This document shows positions 35,950 through 47,864 of a stretch of 64,000 bases of DNA, piece by piece. The notes under the pieces were generated by a model that was not told the DNA's origin, searched no databases, and worked only from the letters and a program-made list of their open reading frames with translations. The stretch's first letter is position 1. Each line of letters begins with the position of its first letter. Origin of the DNA: Hyphodiscus hymeniophilus (lineage: Eukaryota; Ascomycota; Leotiomycetes; Helotiales; Hyphodiscaceae). The stretch spans positions 1,736,001 to 1,800,000 of the forward strand of contig VNKQ01000006.1 of NCBI GenBank assembly GCA_016508695.1. The letters run 5' to 3'. A program made the position numbers and the translations under genes.

Positions 35950-37697
35950 ATGGCAGAACCACCAAAGGAAATCCCCACTCACCCCGCCCTCACCCCAGCC
36001 GGCTCCTCGACAGCAGACGGCGAAACCTCCAAGAAAGGCGCAAAGAAAGCTGCCGCCAAAGCCGCGAAGGAAGCTGAGAAAGCGCGCAAAGCGGCAGAGC
36101 GGGAAGCTGCCCAATTAGCTCAATCCGCTGCTGCTTCAGAAGATCTTGCGGTCGAAAACTATGGCGATATCAAGCACACAACCAAACTCCCGGCCGAGAA
36201 GATACACCTGAAGAATATTCAGGAGGAGAATGTGGGGAAGACGATCACAGTTAGGGCTTGGATCCAGAATGCCCGAATGCAGGGCGCCAAGATGGCGTTT
36301 GTGGAATTGAGGGAGGAAGGCAATTGGACTATTCAGGGCGTTGTGAGCGCGAGTGCGGAGGGGAAACCCGTCAGCAAGCAGATGGTGAAGTGGATCGGGA
36401 GCTTGAAGCTAGAGAGTTTCGTTGCTGTTGAGGCTGTAGTGCAGAAGCCTTTGGAGTTGGTCAAGAGCACGAAAGTTCAGGGATTTGAACTCCATTTGCA
36501 AAAATGCTACCTGGTGGCTGCTGCGCCGGAGATGCTGGGACTGGGCTTGGGAGCTGCGAGTAGGGCTGTTGGAAAGCTGGATGATGAGGATATCTCGGAG
36601 GCTACGGAGAACTTGGTTATTACGGAGGGCACACCTGTTGCGAGTTTGGCGGTACATCTTAATAACCCCGCCATGCACAAGCGCGCTCCGGTTTCCCAGG
36701 CTATCGCTGATGTTCGAATTGCCGTTGAGGATCTGTTCTGCGAATACTTGAGAACGAGGGGTTTCAAAAAGTTCCACCCACCCAGCTTGATTGGCGCGGC
36801 TTCAGAAGGTGGTGCGAATGTATTCAGACTGCCATATTTCGGCAAAGAGGCTTTTCTCGCTCAATCGCCGCAATTTTATAAGCAATTTGAGATTGCAGGA
36901 GGCCGGAAGAGAGTTTACTGCGTTGGGCCTGTTTTCCGTGCAGAGAATTCAAACACGCCTAGACACATGACCGAGGTATGTTCTTCTTCCTCCTGCTCAA
37001 CTCTTTCTAATAAGTGCAGTTTATCGGACTTGATCTGGAGATGGAAATCGAAGAGCATTATCACGAAGTCCTTCACACACTCGAAGGCGTCCTGTTGCAC
37101 ATTTTCAAAGGCCTACGAGACAACTATCGCGAGGAAATCGAACTAATCCGTTCTATCTACCCCTCAGAAGAGTTCCTGCTTCCCGAAGAAGGCAAAGAAG
37201 TCCGCCTCACCTTCGCCGAAGGTCAAGCCCTCCTCCGCGCCGAAGGTCCACCTGAATTCGCCAACGTCACCGACGACGAGGATATGTCCACGCCCCAGGA
37301 GAAAGCCCTCGGCGCTCTCATCCGCAAGAAATACAACACCGATTTCTACGTCCTCGATAAATTCCCCATCGATGCTAGGCCCTTCTATGCGCTCCCCGAC
37401 CCGGAGAATCCGAAAGTCACAAACGCGTACGATTTCATGATGAGAGGGCAGGAGATCCTGAGCGGTGGCCAACGAGTACACTTGCCGCATGAGTTGGAGA
37501 AGACGATCAAGGCGAAGGGCCTTGATCCTAATCAGCCTGGTATTAAGGAGTATGTTGATGTCTTCAGAAGTGTGGGTGTGCCGCCGCATGGCGGCGGTGG
37601 TATTGGTCTTGATCGTGTGGTGGCGTGGTATCTGAATCTGCCCAGTGTGCATCTGGCTGCTGATTATCCGAGGACGCCTAAGAGGTTGGCTCCTTAG
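35950..37697 (+). CDS. DPS1: Cytosolic aspartyl-tRNA synthetase (class IIb)
   Basis: Spliced model join(35950..36975, 37020..37697), 567 residues. It charges tRNA-Asp with aspartate in the cytosol. The N-terminal extension is Lys/Ala-rich (KKGAKKAAAKAAKEAEKARK), as in eukaryotic cytosolic enzymes, where it aids tRNA binding. An OB-fold anticodon-binding domain follows (about 90-220; VRAWIQNARMQGAKMAFVEL). The class II core has AASEGGANVFRLPYFGK and QSPQFYKQ, motif 2 as VFRAENSNTPRHMTEFIGLD (joined across the intron) and motif 3 as GGGGIGLDRVVAW, with the terminal PRTPKRLAP. I chose the Met at 35950 over one seven codons upstream because MAEPPKE resembles family N-termini. The 44-nt intron is at the short end but has canonical ends. 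Confidence 0.95.
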
Positions 37698-38247
37698 AAT
37701 GTGGTATTTCTGGGTTCATGAGGGTAGAAAATAGTCCAATGAATTGATAAGAAATGTTGCCGCCCCTCTATATTGCTGATTCTGGTGCATCCATGCGTTT
37801 TCATGTCGGGAACTAGGGGTTCAACAGCAAGATGCTTCTCATGCCCAGCATACCTTCCGCATGATAATTCCCACACGAGATCGAGGAATTGATCGCTGGG
37901 TTTGCACTTAGCAACGATACCACGATTTTGGATCCCACTGCCGGAGACCCAGCCCAGAATTTATCAGACACATGTCCAAGTTCGAGTACCACATAAATCG
38001 GGTGGGCAGCCAAATACGACGAAAGACTCGATAGCATTGTAACGGCGCACAAGCTGCTCATTATCCATATTTCTGTTCTACTCGTGTCCTAAGTGGGATG
38101 ATCCGATGATTGATACAAGATGGGTATGCTCCGAAACAATTCAACGAGTTAAATGCCATCAACGCCGCTAATGCAATGCATGCTGCAGCCTTTCCCGAAT
38201 ACACAAGATTAGCTTCCAAGCTATATGAGTGAAATCTAGCTCGCTCA
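37698..38247. other. Intergenic between convergent genes
   Basis: The 3' flanks of the synthetase (+) and the carotenoid oxygenase (-) meet here. Short minus-strand frames have no features. This is the left border of the carotenoid cluster. Confidence 0.5.
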
Positions 38248-40206
38248 TCATCCGACGATATCGAGCACCCAGCTCCTAACGCTCATGCAAATATCCACCC
38301 AAAAACCATCCTCCTCTTCAGGCTCGCCCAGGTCTTTTCCTTTGGAAATGGGAAGATGCCGCAACGAGTCCACAGGTCGTTGATTCAGAATCTGTCCTTC
38401 CGAGAACCAGTTCCCATGAAGACCGTACGGTACTCGCTGAGGTAGCATTACCCTGCAAACAACCTCTTTCATCTCCGTCGCTTCAATAATCCACAATTCG
38501 CTCTTCGATCCCGGTCCCGCATTTCCGTCTTCGTCAAGCTGGCTCTCATCAAAGACGTACGAAAGAAGCCAGCCATCATCCTCGCTTTTTCCGTTGGCAC
38601 GTGCCACGAATCGAGATTCCTGAGCATAGATACCCGGTGGGAGTTTGAAGATTTTGATTGGATCGCTGGGGTCTTTTGAGGCGAGAATCTCCGACACGGA
38701 ACGATTGTCTACACAGCCTATGATTGGCGTTGGAGCAGCCTGATTTGAATTTTGGATAAGAGCAGTGGCATCGATCTTGACGAGGGAATCGATTTTCACT
38801 GCGCGACCCAGAGCAGCGCCAAATGAGCTGTCGGATACTGAACAGCCGTATATGTAACGTGCTGCTGTCATGGAAACGTCATCTCTGAGAGACGGGAATT
38901 CAAATGGGATGGAAGAGAGGGCGAATTGATGACTTATGGTATTTTCGGTGCTGGAGAGAGAGAAGCGGTAATAGTATAGCCGACATTGCTCTTCCTCTGC
39001 TGGGTATAAAATTGACGATGTTGGTTTTGGGATCGGAACTGCGACATCGCCGGCACTGAAGACGAGAGAGGCACTTGTAAGTCTACATGCGAGCATATTG
39101 ACTGCCGTGCTCTTAGGAGTATTGGTGAAAGGGTTCATGGTGACCTCGTCCCAAGTATTCGCTGTGTGGAAGATACAGCATGGATTCGTTTCAAACCAGC
39201 GAATGGCTTCTGGTTGCCATCGAGGGAAGATGCCGAATCGAGAGCGTCCTGAAGGATCGTATGATACCACAGGTTCGTTCTTTGCCAGATTCCAAGGGTC
39301 AAGCGACAATGGAAGATCCATGATCACCGTATGTGTCAGCGATACCCCGAAATCATGCATCATTTTGGCGGACTTGATTCCAGGCACGGCAGCGTTGACG
39401 AGTCGTGGCTGTTGAAAGGATGAATTCTGCGTGCTGGGTATAATGGAGTAATGTACAAAAGGCGCTATGAAAGTGGAATGGAAAAGTATAAGGTCGTTAG
39501 TAATGGGATCGATTCGCGGATGTGCTGTCGTCCACTCTTTCATGAAGCTCAAGAGGCCATGTCCTCCAAATGCGCCTGTCGATATGTCTTCTCGAATAGG
39601 CTCGCCTTCTGCTTTACTGCCGTCAAACCAGCCAACTGTTTCGAGACCCGGCAATGAAACTCTCATTGGAGGTCCACTTTCGCAAGTTGCCAGAGCTCTT
39701 CCATCATGATATAGAATCCCAGTGTTTGCAACGCTGATCTTCTTTATTGCTTGCCGAGAGCCTGCAAGATTCGACAAAATGACAAGAAATATCGTTCGGA
39801 GGATTCGAAGGATAATGGCCAGAAGCGATGAAGCTGGGTTCACAAGTGTCGCTATGCTTGGGAGGATCGGCAGTCGAAGAGAGGGGGTAGAAACCGTCGA
39901 AAGATATGCATCTGTGAGGATGTATTGGTTCACGAAAGCTGGCTGTATTGAACCGTCTTTCTTCCTTCGAAATGCCACCCCACTCAGCATGCCATCTCCA
40001 TCAAACCAATGTGCGTCTCGTCCCAAGTCCTCGTTCGTCACCGGATTGCCCCCATTCCGTACGTATTCCCCGCCAGCGAGTTCCTGGGGTATCGTGCCGG
40101 TAAAGGAGCAAGCAGTGAGAGGCTGGACGGAGTGGATTGGTGCGAAATTGCCATGGAGGTATGGATGAGGTCGGCCAGACCTGCCCTGCTTCTCATGAAT
40201 AGTCAT
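38248..40206 (-). CDS. carX: Carotenoid-cleaving dioxygenase, retinal-forming (CarX-like)
   Basis: Single-exon gene of 652 residues in the RPE65/CCD family. By similarity to Fusarium CarX it should split beta-carotene-type substrates with oxygen to give retinal. Near the N-terminus are GNFAP, GTIPQELAGGEYVRNGGNPV and DAHWFDGDGML. The four iron-ligand histidines fit H229 (EWTTAHPRID), H284 (AKMMHDFGVS), H347 (CIFHTANTWDE) and H597 (VPYGLHGNWF). A hydrophobic stretch at about 125-147 (SSLLAIILRILRTIFLVIL) probably dips into the membrane to take up the carotenoid. The start was set at the ATG at 40206. The open frame extends 44 codons further, with another ATG at 40314, but that part does not look like the family. 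It sits divergently to carRA. Regulation by light is known for the Fusarium genes and only inferred here. Confidence 0.93.
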   Translation of the reverse strand: MTIHEKQGRSGRPHPYLHGNFAPIHSVQPLTACSFTGTIPQELAGGEYVRNGGNPVTNEDLGRDAHWFDGDGMLSGVAFRRKKDGSIQPAFVNQYILTDAYLSTVSTPSLRLPILPSIATLVNPASSLLAIILRILRTIFLVILSNLAGSRQAIKKISVANTGILYHDGRALATCESGPPMRVSLPGLETVGWFDGSKAEGEPIREDISTGAFGGHGLLSFMKEWTTAHPRIDPITNDLILFHSTFIAPFVHYSIIPSTQNSSFQQPRLVNAAVPGIKSAKMMHDFGVSLTHTVIMDLPLSLDPWNLAKNEPVVSYDPSGRSRFGIFPRWQPEAIRWFETNPCCIFHTANTWDEVTMNPFTNTPKSTAVNMLACRLTSASLVFSAGDVAVPIPKPTSSILYPAEEEQCRLYYYRFSLSSTENTISHQFALSSIPFEFPSLRDDVSMTAARYIYGCSVSDSSFGAALGRAVKIDSLVKIDATALIQNSNQAAPTPIIGCVDNRSVSEILASKDPSDPIKIFKLPPGIYAQESRFVARANGKSEDDGWLLSYVFDESQLDEDGNAGPGSKSELWIIEATEMKEVVCRVMLPQRVPYGLHGNWFSEGQILNQRPVDSLRHLPISKGKDLGEPEEEDGFWVDICMSVRSWVLDIVG

Positions 40207-41222
40207 GAGGGCTATTTGAACAGAGCAGGTGGTGAAGTTCTTGCGATACACATAGGTATGGGGGATAATCGAAGGGCAACGACTGAGATGCGAAGCTATG
40301 GGATACAATTGCATACAGGCAAAGGAGTATCCGAGCACTATGCAATCATCTTGGGTGAGAGCAGTAGAGCAGTAGTGTGCAAAAACTATGATGAGTCTCT
40401 ATCGCTATGCAGGCGCTTGACTGATGAGGTTGTTGATCTTGGAAGGCCGATGCCTAGTCGCTGCAAAGGTCTGGAACGTTGGTATTGGACTGTCCATGAT
40501 GGGCCAGAGACTACAACTCTACAACCGTAGTGCGAAAAGAACCGCGGCTCTGTTTTCGAGCTATTGCTTTGCATACAGTATGACGACAGTAAGAATGGAT
40601 GGGATGGTGCTGGATGTCGGACATCATGACGCGGCACGATGCGGGGCATCCCTGCTACGAGGAGACACAAGTCGTCATGTCCTTACTTCGATGCAGGAAC
40701 CCCTGCTATACTGTTAGTCACACCTCTCTTCAGCTATATGTAACCAGTCCTCACGTGTGCGAAGTCTCCTGGCATGGAAAATTCAGATAGGACGAGTATA
40801 AACCCCAGAGCATGGGTATTGGAATCGACTTGTGTACACCGGAACTTGAACACAATGGGTGAATGCTTACTCCTAGCATGCGTCATGATAGGAGGGTGTG
40901 CATCTACACATCCTCGCTAATCTCCTGCCAAGAGCTCTCTGCCAATCCTCATGCCTCCCATCCTCATTGTATTGTCAGGCCATTGGCTGCACAACGACCA
41001 AGGCACCGCGCGCTGGTTGGTTGAAGCGGCGGACCTGCACACCGCAGACAGCCTCGTCCAACTCGTCCAAGGTGGTGCTTACATACTGTGCCATGTTACG
41101 AAGTCGCCGTCGCCGTCCATCACGCATTGCCATCTTACAAACTTTCGAATTCACCTTCTCTGTATATAGCATAGAGTGATGCATTTGTCGCGATTGTTCA
41201 TATATTCCAGCTTCGCCTAATC
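40207..41222. promoter_or_regulatory. Divergent promoter carX/carRA
   Basis: A 1.0-kb spacer between the start codons of carX (-) and carRA (+). A TATATA at 41163-41168 lies about 55 bp upstream of the carRA ATG. No gene is supported within; frames such as 40424-40717 are antisense noise. Shared control of the two genes is likely from the layout, as in other fungal car clusters, but I did not find a motif I can name with confidence. Confidence 0.5.
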
Positions 41223-43111
41223 ATGGGGTTCGAATATGCCTTGGTGTCAGTGTCCCCAGTTGTCCAACGGTGGTCCTGAGCTGATTCTCTCCAGACATTT
41301 GAAATACACGATCCCTCCGGCCATCGCCCTGACTTTCATTTACCGGCCATTTTTGAATCGCATCGATGTGTACAAGATACTGTTCCTCATATCTGTTGCG
41401 GTCGTTTCAACCATTCCTTGGGACTCATATCTGATCCGGCGCAAAATATGGACGTACCCACCGAGGGTTGTAGTTGGACCGCTTCTGTTCTCCATACCGC
41501 TCGAGGAGGTCTTCTTTTTCGTCATCCAAACATACAATACTAGTCTAATTTATCTGCTGATGAGCAAGCCTGTGTTTAATCCAAGCTACCTCCGCCCACG
41601 AAAAGACCACAAATCACCGATTCCGTACAGGGTCCAGAGGAAGCTTGGTGCAGTCGTCTTGGTCGCAGCTGTGATGTATGGAATGATATTGATCTGGAGT
41701 GGAGGTGAAGGCACATATTTGGGGTTGATATTGGCATGGGCCGGACCATTTGCGCTGTTGTTGTGGTCCTTGTCTTACCAATTCCTGATCGGCCTCCCAG
41801 CGACCAGCACAATCATCCCCATTGCCCTCCCAACTCTCTACCTTTGGGTCGTTGATACGCTTGCTCTGAAGAGGGGCACATGGACAATTGAATCTGGGAC
41901 AAAGCTTGGATTGCACTTATGGGAGGGGCTAGAGATTGAGGAGGCAATTTTCTTCCTCGCAACTAATACCTTGATTGTGTTTGGTCTTGTTGCATTTGAC
42001 AATGCCCTTGCAGTACTCACAACCTTCCCGAATTTGTTCCCGAAGGTACCGAGGCTGCCATCGCCGATTCTCCTAATACAGGCCCTCATGACGGATACGT
42101 CCATGTATGATGAAAGCAGGATTGTCGGACTCCACGACGCAGTTAATAGACTTCAGAAGAAAAGCAGAAGCTTTTACCTAGCAAGCTCGGTATTTTCAGG
42201 CCGTCTCCGCACCGATCTGATCCTACTGTGAGGACGTATACTTGGTATCAAGACCTTCCGCTAATCTCTACAGGTACTCTTTTTGCCGAGTTGCTGATGA
42301 TCTCGTGGACAATGCGAGTACCCAAGATGAAGCACGAGCATGGATTGCGAGGCTCACTCGATACCTTGATTTGGTATACGCTTCCGAGGAGGCCCGGATT
42401 GTCTCGAAACACCCAGATGTGCACTCTTACATCTCCGGAAACTTCCCGGAGACGTCGCAATCTGCTTTGCTACAGTTGCCGACACACGTTTTACCGTACG
42501 GACCGTTGTACGAATTGCTGGAAGGATTTAAAACCGATCTCGAATTTCATTCCGACAAGTCCTCTACGAAGCTTCAAGTTTTTCCAATCACCAGTGAATA
42601 TGACCTGGAGACCTACTCGGCTCGAGTTGCAGGAACGGTAGCAGAATTGTGTTTGGAACTAGTTTTCCACCATGGTCCCTGTACAGCGACTACGAATCAG
42701 CGAGATCATCTTGTTCGATCCGGAGCGCATATGGGGATTGCGCTGCAATACGTTAATATTGCCCGAGATATTACTAGAGATGCAGCGATCGGAAGAGTAT
42801 ACCTGCCAACGTCTTGGTTAAAAGTAGAAGGTATGACCCCGGAAGATATTCTCGACAAGCCGGACGGCCCTGAAACGAAGAACCTGCGCGGAAAGTTACT
42901 GGACAAGGCTTTTGAGGTATATAAAGAAGCCCAACCAGCACTTGCACAGCTTCCACATGATGTGAGAGCTCCTATGAGAGTGGCGGTTGAGAGTTATATG
43001 GAGATTGGGAGAGTTTTGAGAGAAAAAGGGTACCAAGTGAAAGAAGGAAAAGCTACAGTGCCTACTCTTAGAAGGCTGAAGGTTGCATGGAAAGCATTGA
43101 GCGCAGGATAG
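41223..43111 (+). CDS. carRA: Bifunctional lycopene cyclase/phytoene synthase (CarRA/AL-2-like)
   Basis: Spliced model join(41223..41245, 41295..42227, 42274..43111), 597 residues. The N-terminal half (about 1-245) is a multi-span membrane lycopene cyclase (CarR) with PLEEVFFFVIQT (EE 78-79) and a second EIEEAIFFL (221-224), the repeated acidic motif of this family. The C-terminal half (about 280-597) is phytoene synthase (CarA), which condenses two geranylgeranyl diphosphates. Its metal-binding motifs are DDLVD (327-331) and RDITRD (484 and 488). The first exon is only 23 nt and gives MGFEYALV, which matches the family N-terminus closely and sets the start; a later Met at 41236 gives an unrelated beginning and is rejected. 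The 45-nt second intron restores CRVADDLVDN. carB follows on the same strand 253 bp downstream. Confidence 0.96.
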
Positions 43112-43364
43112 ACTATACAGTAAGCATCAAGCATGGATCATGATTTACCGTTGTTTTCCAAGCGTGAGCTGTGAGAAATATGTGCTTAGGCCATTCAGCG
43201 GTCCATGCTCCTTGCAGCTCTAATCAGCAGCGTCATGATTTGGCGAGCGACTTCACTCTTCTAGATGCACTAAAAGGTCCACAACCATATTACCATCAAC
43301 ATGTGAATGCAGAAACAATACTACCAGTCCTGTACTGCGTAGTCGCCCTTCTTATCAACCTACA

Positions 43365-45230
43365 ATGGCAACATCAGAGGACAAACAGACAGCCATTGTC
43401 GTGGGTAAGTCACAAGTCATAGCAAAATACCCTACCTCCTTCACGACTTACTGAATTTCCCATATAGGTGCAGGAGTAGGCGGCGTCGCGACCGCAGCCC
43501 GTCTCGCAAAAGCAGGATTCTCCGTTACAGTTCTCGAGAAGAACAGCTTTACGGGCGGACGCTGCAGTCTCATAAACTACAAAGGGTACCGTTTCGACCA
43601 AGGGCCTTCGTTACTTCTCCTCCCGAAACTCTTCGAAGAGACCTTTCACGACCTCGATACCTCCCTCTCCGCCGAAGGCGTCTCACTACTGAAATGTGAA
43701 CCAAACTACAACCTCTGGTTCGGTGACGGCGAGTCCTTCCAGCTCAGCTCCGACATGGCGGTCATGAAGCGCGAGATCGAGAAATGGGAAGGCAAAGCCG
43801 GATTCGAGCGGTACCTGTCCTGGCTCGCAGAAGCGCATCGCCATTATGAGATCTCCGTCCGCGAGGTTCTTCATAGGAATTTCACCTCCATATTTAATCT
43901 CGCGAGATGGAACTTTTTAAAGCATTTGCTAGAGTTGCACCCGTTTGAGAGCATCTATTCTAGGGCGGCGAAGTACTTCTGGACGGAGAGATTGAGAAGG
44001 GTGTTTACATTTGGGAGTATGTATATGGGAATGAGCCCTTTTGATGCGCCCGGCACGTATTCGTTGCTGCAGTATACGGAGCTGGCGGAGGGAATTTGGT
44101 ATCCGGTTGGTGGTTTCCACGCCGTGGTTGCTGCGCTTGTGAGGGTATGTGAACGGTTAGGGGTTGATATCAGGCTCGATACGCCCGTGGAATCCATACT
44201 TACAACACCAGATGGCAGGACAGCTACCGGGGTACGGCTTTTGTCTGGTGAGGAGCTCACAGCAGACCTGGTGGTAGTGAATGCGGATCTGGTCTATGCA
44301 TACAACAACCTCTTCCCTTCCAGTCCTTCGACATCCTATGCTCAATCCCTTCAAAAGCGCTCAGGGTCCTGCTCTTCGATATCCTTTTATTGGGCGCTCT
44401 CACAAAAGATTCCCGAACTAAACGCGCATAATATCTTTCTTGCAGACGAGTACCGAGAGTCATTTGATTCGATCTTCGATAGGCAGTCTATTCCCCACGA
44501 ACCATCCTTTTACGTGAATGTGCCTTCACGAATCGATCCCACCGCGGCTCCGGACGGGAAAGACTCCTTGGTTGTCTTGGTGCCAGTTGGGCATCTTCTC
44601 AATTCCTCGACATCCAAGAATCCACACGGGGATCCCAGCGCCAGTTCAGGTGCAGGACTAAAGGCCGAGCAAGATTGGCCTTCTATCGTCGATTCAGCGC
44701 GGAAGACAATCATCCAGACGATCGAATCGAGAACAAACTGTGCCCCACTCGCTCCTTTGATCGTCCATGAATCGTTAAATACCCCAACATCATGGGAAGA
44801 AACCTTTAATCTCGATAAAGGTTCCATTTTAGGCCTATCACACAGCTTCTTCAACGTCCTCGCTTTCCGACCAAAAACAAAACATCCCTCGATCAATGGC
44901 GTGTACTTCGTTGGTGCCAGCACGCATCCCGGCACGGGCGTACCGATTGTTCTCGCGGGGGCCAAGATTACCACTGAGCAGATCCTCAAGGATCTAGGGA
45001 GAGGTAATCCGTGGACAGGGAAAGAGGTGGTCAGAGATCAGGGAGTGAGACAAGGGAAGGGAACGAGGGATATTGATCGTGTTAGAAAAGGCGGGGCGAT
45101 CCTGAGCGACCTGGGGATAGGGATACTGGCTTTGGTGGTGTTGGTCGGGACGTTGGCTTATGTTAATAGTGGGTTGGTCATTGCTTGGGAGCCAAAGCGT
45201 AAGAGAGGTTGGGGCAGTGGGAGGCTTTAA
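43365..45230 (+). CDS. carB: Phytoene desaturase (CarB/AL-1-like)
   Basis: Spliced model join(43365..43404, 43468..45230), 600 residues. It adds double bonds to phytoene to give lycopene and further desaturated carotenes, on membranes, with FAD. The FAD-binding Rossmann motif VVGAGVGG (12-19) is split by a 63-nt intron and restored by the splice; it is followed by ARLAKAGFSVTVLEK and GGRCSLI. The C-terminal family block is VYFVGASTHPGTGVPIVLAG. A hydrophobic segment near the C-terminus (LGIGILALVVLVGTLAYV) should anchor it, as in other fungal CrtI-type enzymes. Start is the ATG giving MATSEDKQ. It lies 253 bp after carRA on the same strand; each probably has its own promoter. Confidence 0.96.
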
Positions 45231-45756
45231 TAGGGTCTTGTGCATCGGGAGTTGAGCGAGGAGATACTGCGTCTCCAATCTGCTCAATTCAACCGAGCCA
45301 TTTCATCCACCGGGCATCAACACCGCTCCGCATCCTGTTCTGCAAGACTCCAAGCTTCTAACATCCATAATGACAGAGTCCTGATATATTTCATTTCACA
45401 TCTACCGGGGATTAGGCCGATGCAGTGATGGCAGAAATATACGGATCGCGAAACAATACACGCAAATGCGTCTCTCCCCTTCCATTATTTACCTCTATAG
45501 TATGAAATCGAAATCTAATGAAGGATTTGTACATGCATACTGTGACATGGCGTTTGATATACAGTTTCTTACAGTCTGTGAGATGAGGCGATGCGGCTTT
45601 GCGATGTATGGCCTTCTAGAGCAACATCACGCCATTCGAACCTAAGATGGAGCTGTAAACGCCGCATTCGAAACCCTCAAGGTATCTCCCGTCAGCGTCA
45701 GTGATTCGAACCCACATGTTTGATCCGCGATCAGCCTCGTGAGTAATTCGAGCTCG

Positions 45757-45780
45757 TGACGTGATGACGTGATGACGTCT
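45757..45780. promoter_or_regulatory. Three head-to-tail TGACGT (CRE/bZIP-like) sites, 8-bp period
   Basis: TGACGT begins at 45757, 45765 and 45773, each separated by a GA dinucleotide, and the last copy extends to the palindrome GACGTC. TGACGT is the classic half-site of CREB/ATF-type bZIP factors. The site lies 0.53 kb after carB and 2.1 kb before carO. Function is inferred from the words alone. Confidence 0.4.
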
Positions 45781-46887
45781 AGATTGTCTCTTGCGGTCTT
45801 CTTCAAGGGGTGCGAGAGTAGCATGAGATGAGAGAATTGAGAGTGACTCTATTACAAGACAGAATAGAAGCCAGGCGGTTTAGGGGGTTGGGAGATTTGC
45901 CCTACGCAAGACCGTCTGGGAGGGGTGGGTTTAAAGTGCGCACGTTAGACAGGTGTCGCGGGATATAATCGGTTCTTTCTGGATGTTTGTCTCTGGTGTC
46001 TGGACGAAGGTTTGCTGTTTGCTTGAGCTCTGTGAGGGTAAAGGCTAGAGCTGTGATCGATCTCAGCACTGGAGAGAGGGTGATTCGGATGGGTGGTTGG
46101 GATGAGGGAATGGACTTTCATGCTCATGCTTTTGAAAGGAGAGGGTTTCGTGATGCGCGGGAGTCTACAGGTAAATACCACAATAAGTAAGGTAAGTAAG
46201 TTGCCGCATTGTAGTATAGTAGAGTAGCGAGTGTCAAATACAATATCCGGCCAAACATGGCATTCTGATATCCCATATATGCCCGTCTATCTTATAAAGT
46301 AAAGCCAGTATATTCTACACATTGAAAAGTAAAAACAAGAGCTGGAATTACGGTAGCTACTGAACTACAAAGAGCTCCGACTGCGTGGGTTGTCTCACAA
46401 CTACAGCCAAACCCGTTTGGATTCAACCACATTACCAACGTACGTACGGTGGTAGAGTGAGGATATATTTTCCGAGTAGCAGGGATACGAATACACTACG
46501 GACCGTCCATTCAGGTGGCGTGGCGTTGCGAGGCGTACTGGCGGAGATCGGCAAATGCTTGATTGTCGCTAGAGATCGAGGCTGATGTCAGTCTAATAGT
46601 CTACGAAGGATATTATATCATAGGATCGGGGAACTGATCTCCCGACCACCGTTGAATGAATCAATGAGACGTCAAAGCATCAAGCAGGTATCCGAGTTGA
46701 TTCTTTAATTCTCATGAAGTCATCGTCTCTCAACGGCAAACCAGTGAACGGCGCATCTCCACGGGAGATGAGATGCACGTTGGTCCGAGCGCATGCTTGT
46801 GTGGGAGCTAGAAATGTAAGAACCTTGTACCATTTTTAACCTCATCTCATCCAAGGACTAGAAGGAGGTATTTCTCCTAGCTCTGCG

Positions 46888-46912
46888 CTGGTCTGGTCTG
46901 GTCTGGTCTGGT
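46888..46912. repeat. Simple repeat CTGGT x 5
   Basis: Five perfect head-to-tail copies of CTGGT in intergenic DNA. Probably a replication-slippage microsatellite. Confidence 0.9.
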
Positions 46913-47438
46913 TGCTATCTATCAAACGATGGATGCTGACATCATCAACCAAGTCGACGAATGTGACCTCGCACGGTTGAGAGATCCAGAGACGATGACT
47001 CTGTTTGCAAGTTGGACTCATCGGATGATGCAACTATCCTGTCGCAGTGGGGACAAGGTGCGCATGCAATGCTGGATACAATGGTTGGATACAATAGTTG
47101 GAATTTGAGAGGAGGCTCCTCCTGCCTTCGAAAGAAGACTGCTTCCTCTCATGCTCACCAGCCTCGGGTTTCTCTATTGCACAGGTGAACGCGCCAAGGG
47201 AATGAGGCTCAAAAGTCTTCGTGGGTTGGAGAAAGGGCTTCACTTCTCTGGATCTCTATCATTCAACAACTCAGATATCCAAAGAAGTACAGTACAAGTG
47301 GTCTAGCCAGCCCAATGGATGTTTGCCAAGTCAACAAAGAAAGATGCCCCATAGTTGCATGTGACGGGGAGATGACGGGGAAATAATGCAGGGAGGGGGG
47401 GTGTTTCTAAAAGCGCCTCAAAGCTTGAGTTATCAGAG

Positions 47439-47470
47439 ACAACACAGACACAACACAGACACAACACAAA
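47439..47470. repeat. Short tandem repeat, 11 bp x about 2.7
   Basis: ACAACACAGAC occurs twice and then as a partial, altered third copy, about 0.4 kb upstream of carO. Confidence 0.8.
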
Positions 47471-47621
47471 ACGGCATAGTTGTCATGCTGCTCCAACTAG
47501 TCTCACCCCCTTGACTGACTTGACGGTTGGCGGTCTGCTTGATGTCAGAAATTACTTCACACACACCCAGCTCGGTTTGGCTGGCACTCTACAGCTGATG
47601 CTTTCTTTCCCTCACTTCGTC

Positions 47622-47636
47622 GACGTCACTATATGT
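47622..47636 (+). promoter_or_regulatory. GACGTC palindrome and TATA-like sequence upstream of carO
   Basis: GACGTC at 47622-47627 is followed directly by ACTATATGTAT, a TATA-like run, about 235 bp before the carO ATG. This is a plausible core promoter, given the pyrimidine-rich leader that follows. Not proven. Confidence 0.3.
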
Positions 47637-47864
47637 ATCGATACTACACGTCAGTTGCTACTTTCTTTCATCCTCACTATCAAGGTAGGAAGCTTATCAT
47701 CTAGCTAGAGTTCATAAGCAAACTCTTCCCGTTTCCTTCGCGTGTAACAGTTCTGTTTTTCATCCTCAAGTTCAATCGTCCACCGCTTGCTTTCACCAAC
47801 CCTTTTCTTCAGACCCACTTGCATCTTTGCAGATTGCAGCAATCAACCTCTTCTGTTAAGCAAG

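Larger units (their letters stand above)
45231..47864. other. Intergenic carB-carO, with regulatory-looking repeats
   Basis: A 2.6-kb gap inside the cluster without a supported gene. It contains three spaced TGACGT words near 45757, a CTGGT repeat near 46888, an 11-bp repeat near 47439, a G-rich run near 47388-47400 and a pyrimidine-rich leader just before carO (47690-47860). Short frames, such as 45642-45824 and 47034-47243 on the minus strand, have no family features. Confidence 0.5.

Noticed and set aside
40207..40338. N-terminal extension of the carX frame
   Set aside because: The longest frame begins at a GTG, and the extra residues do not resemble the family; the ATG at 40206 is preferred, although an ATG at 40314 remains possible.
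41236..41294. ATG at 41236 as carRA start
   Set aside because: It reads through the 49-nt first intron and gives an N-terminus unlike the family, while the spliced 23-nt exon matches it.
45640..45730. tRNA-like GGTTCGAATC word on the minus strand
   Set aside because: The flanking bases do not pair to form a T-arm, and no matching acceptor or D-arm is found.
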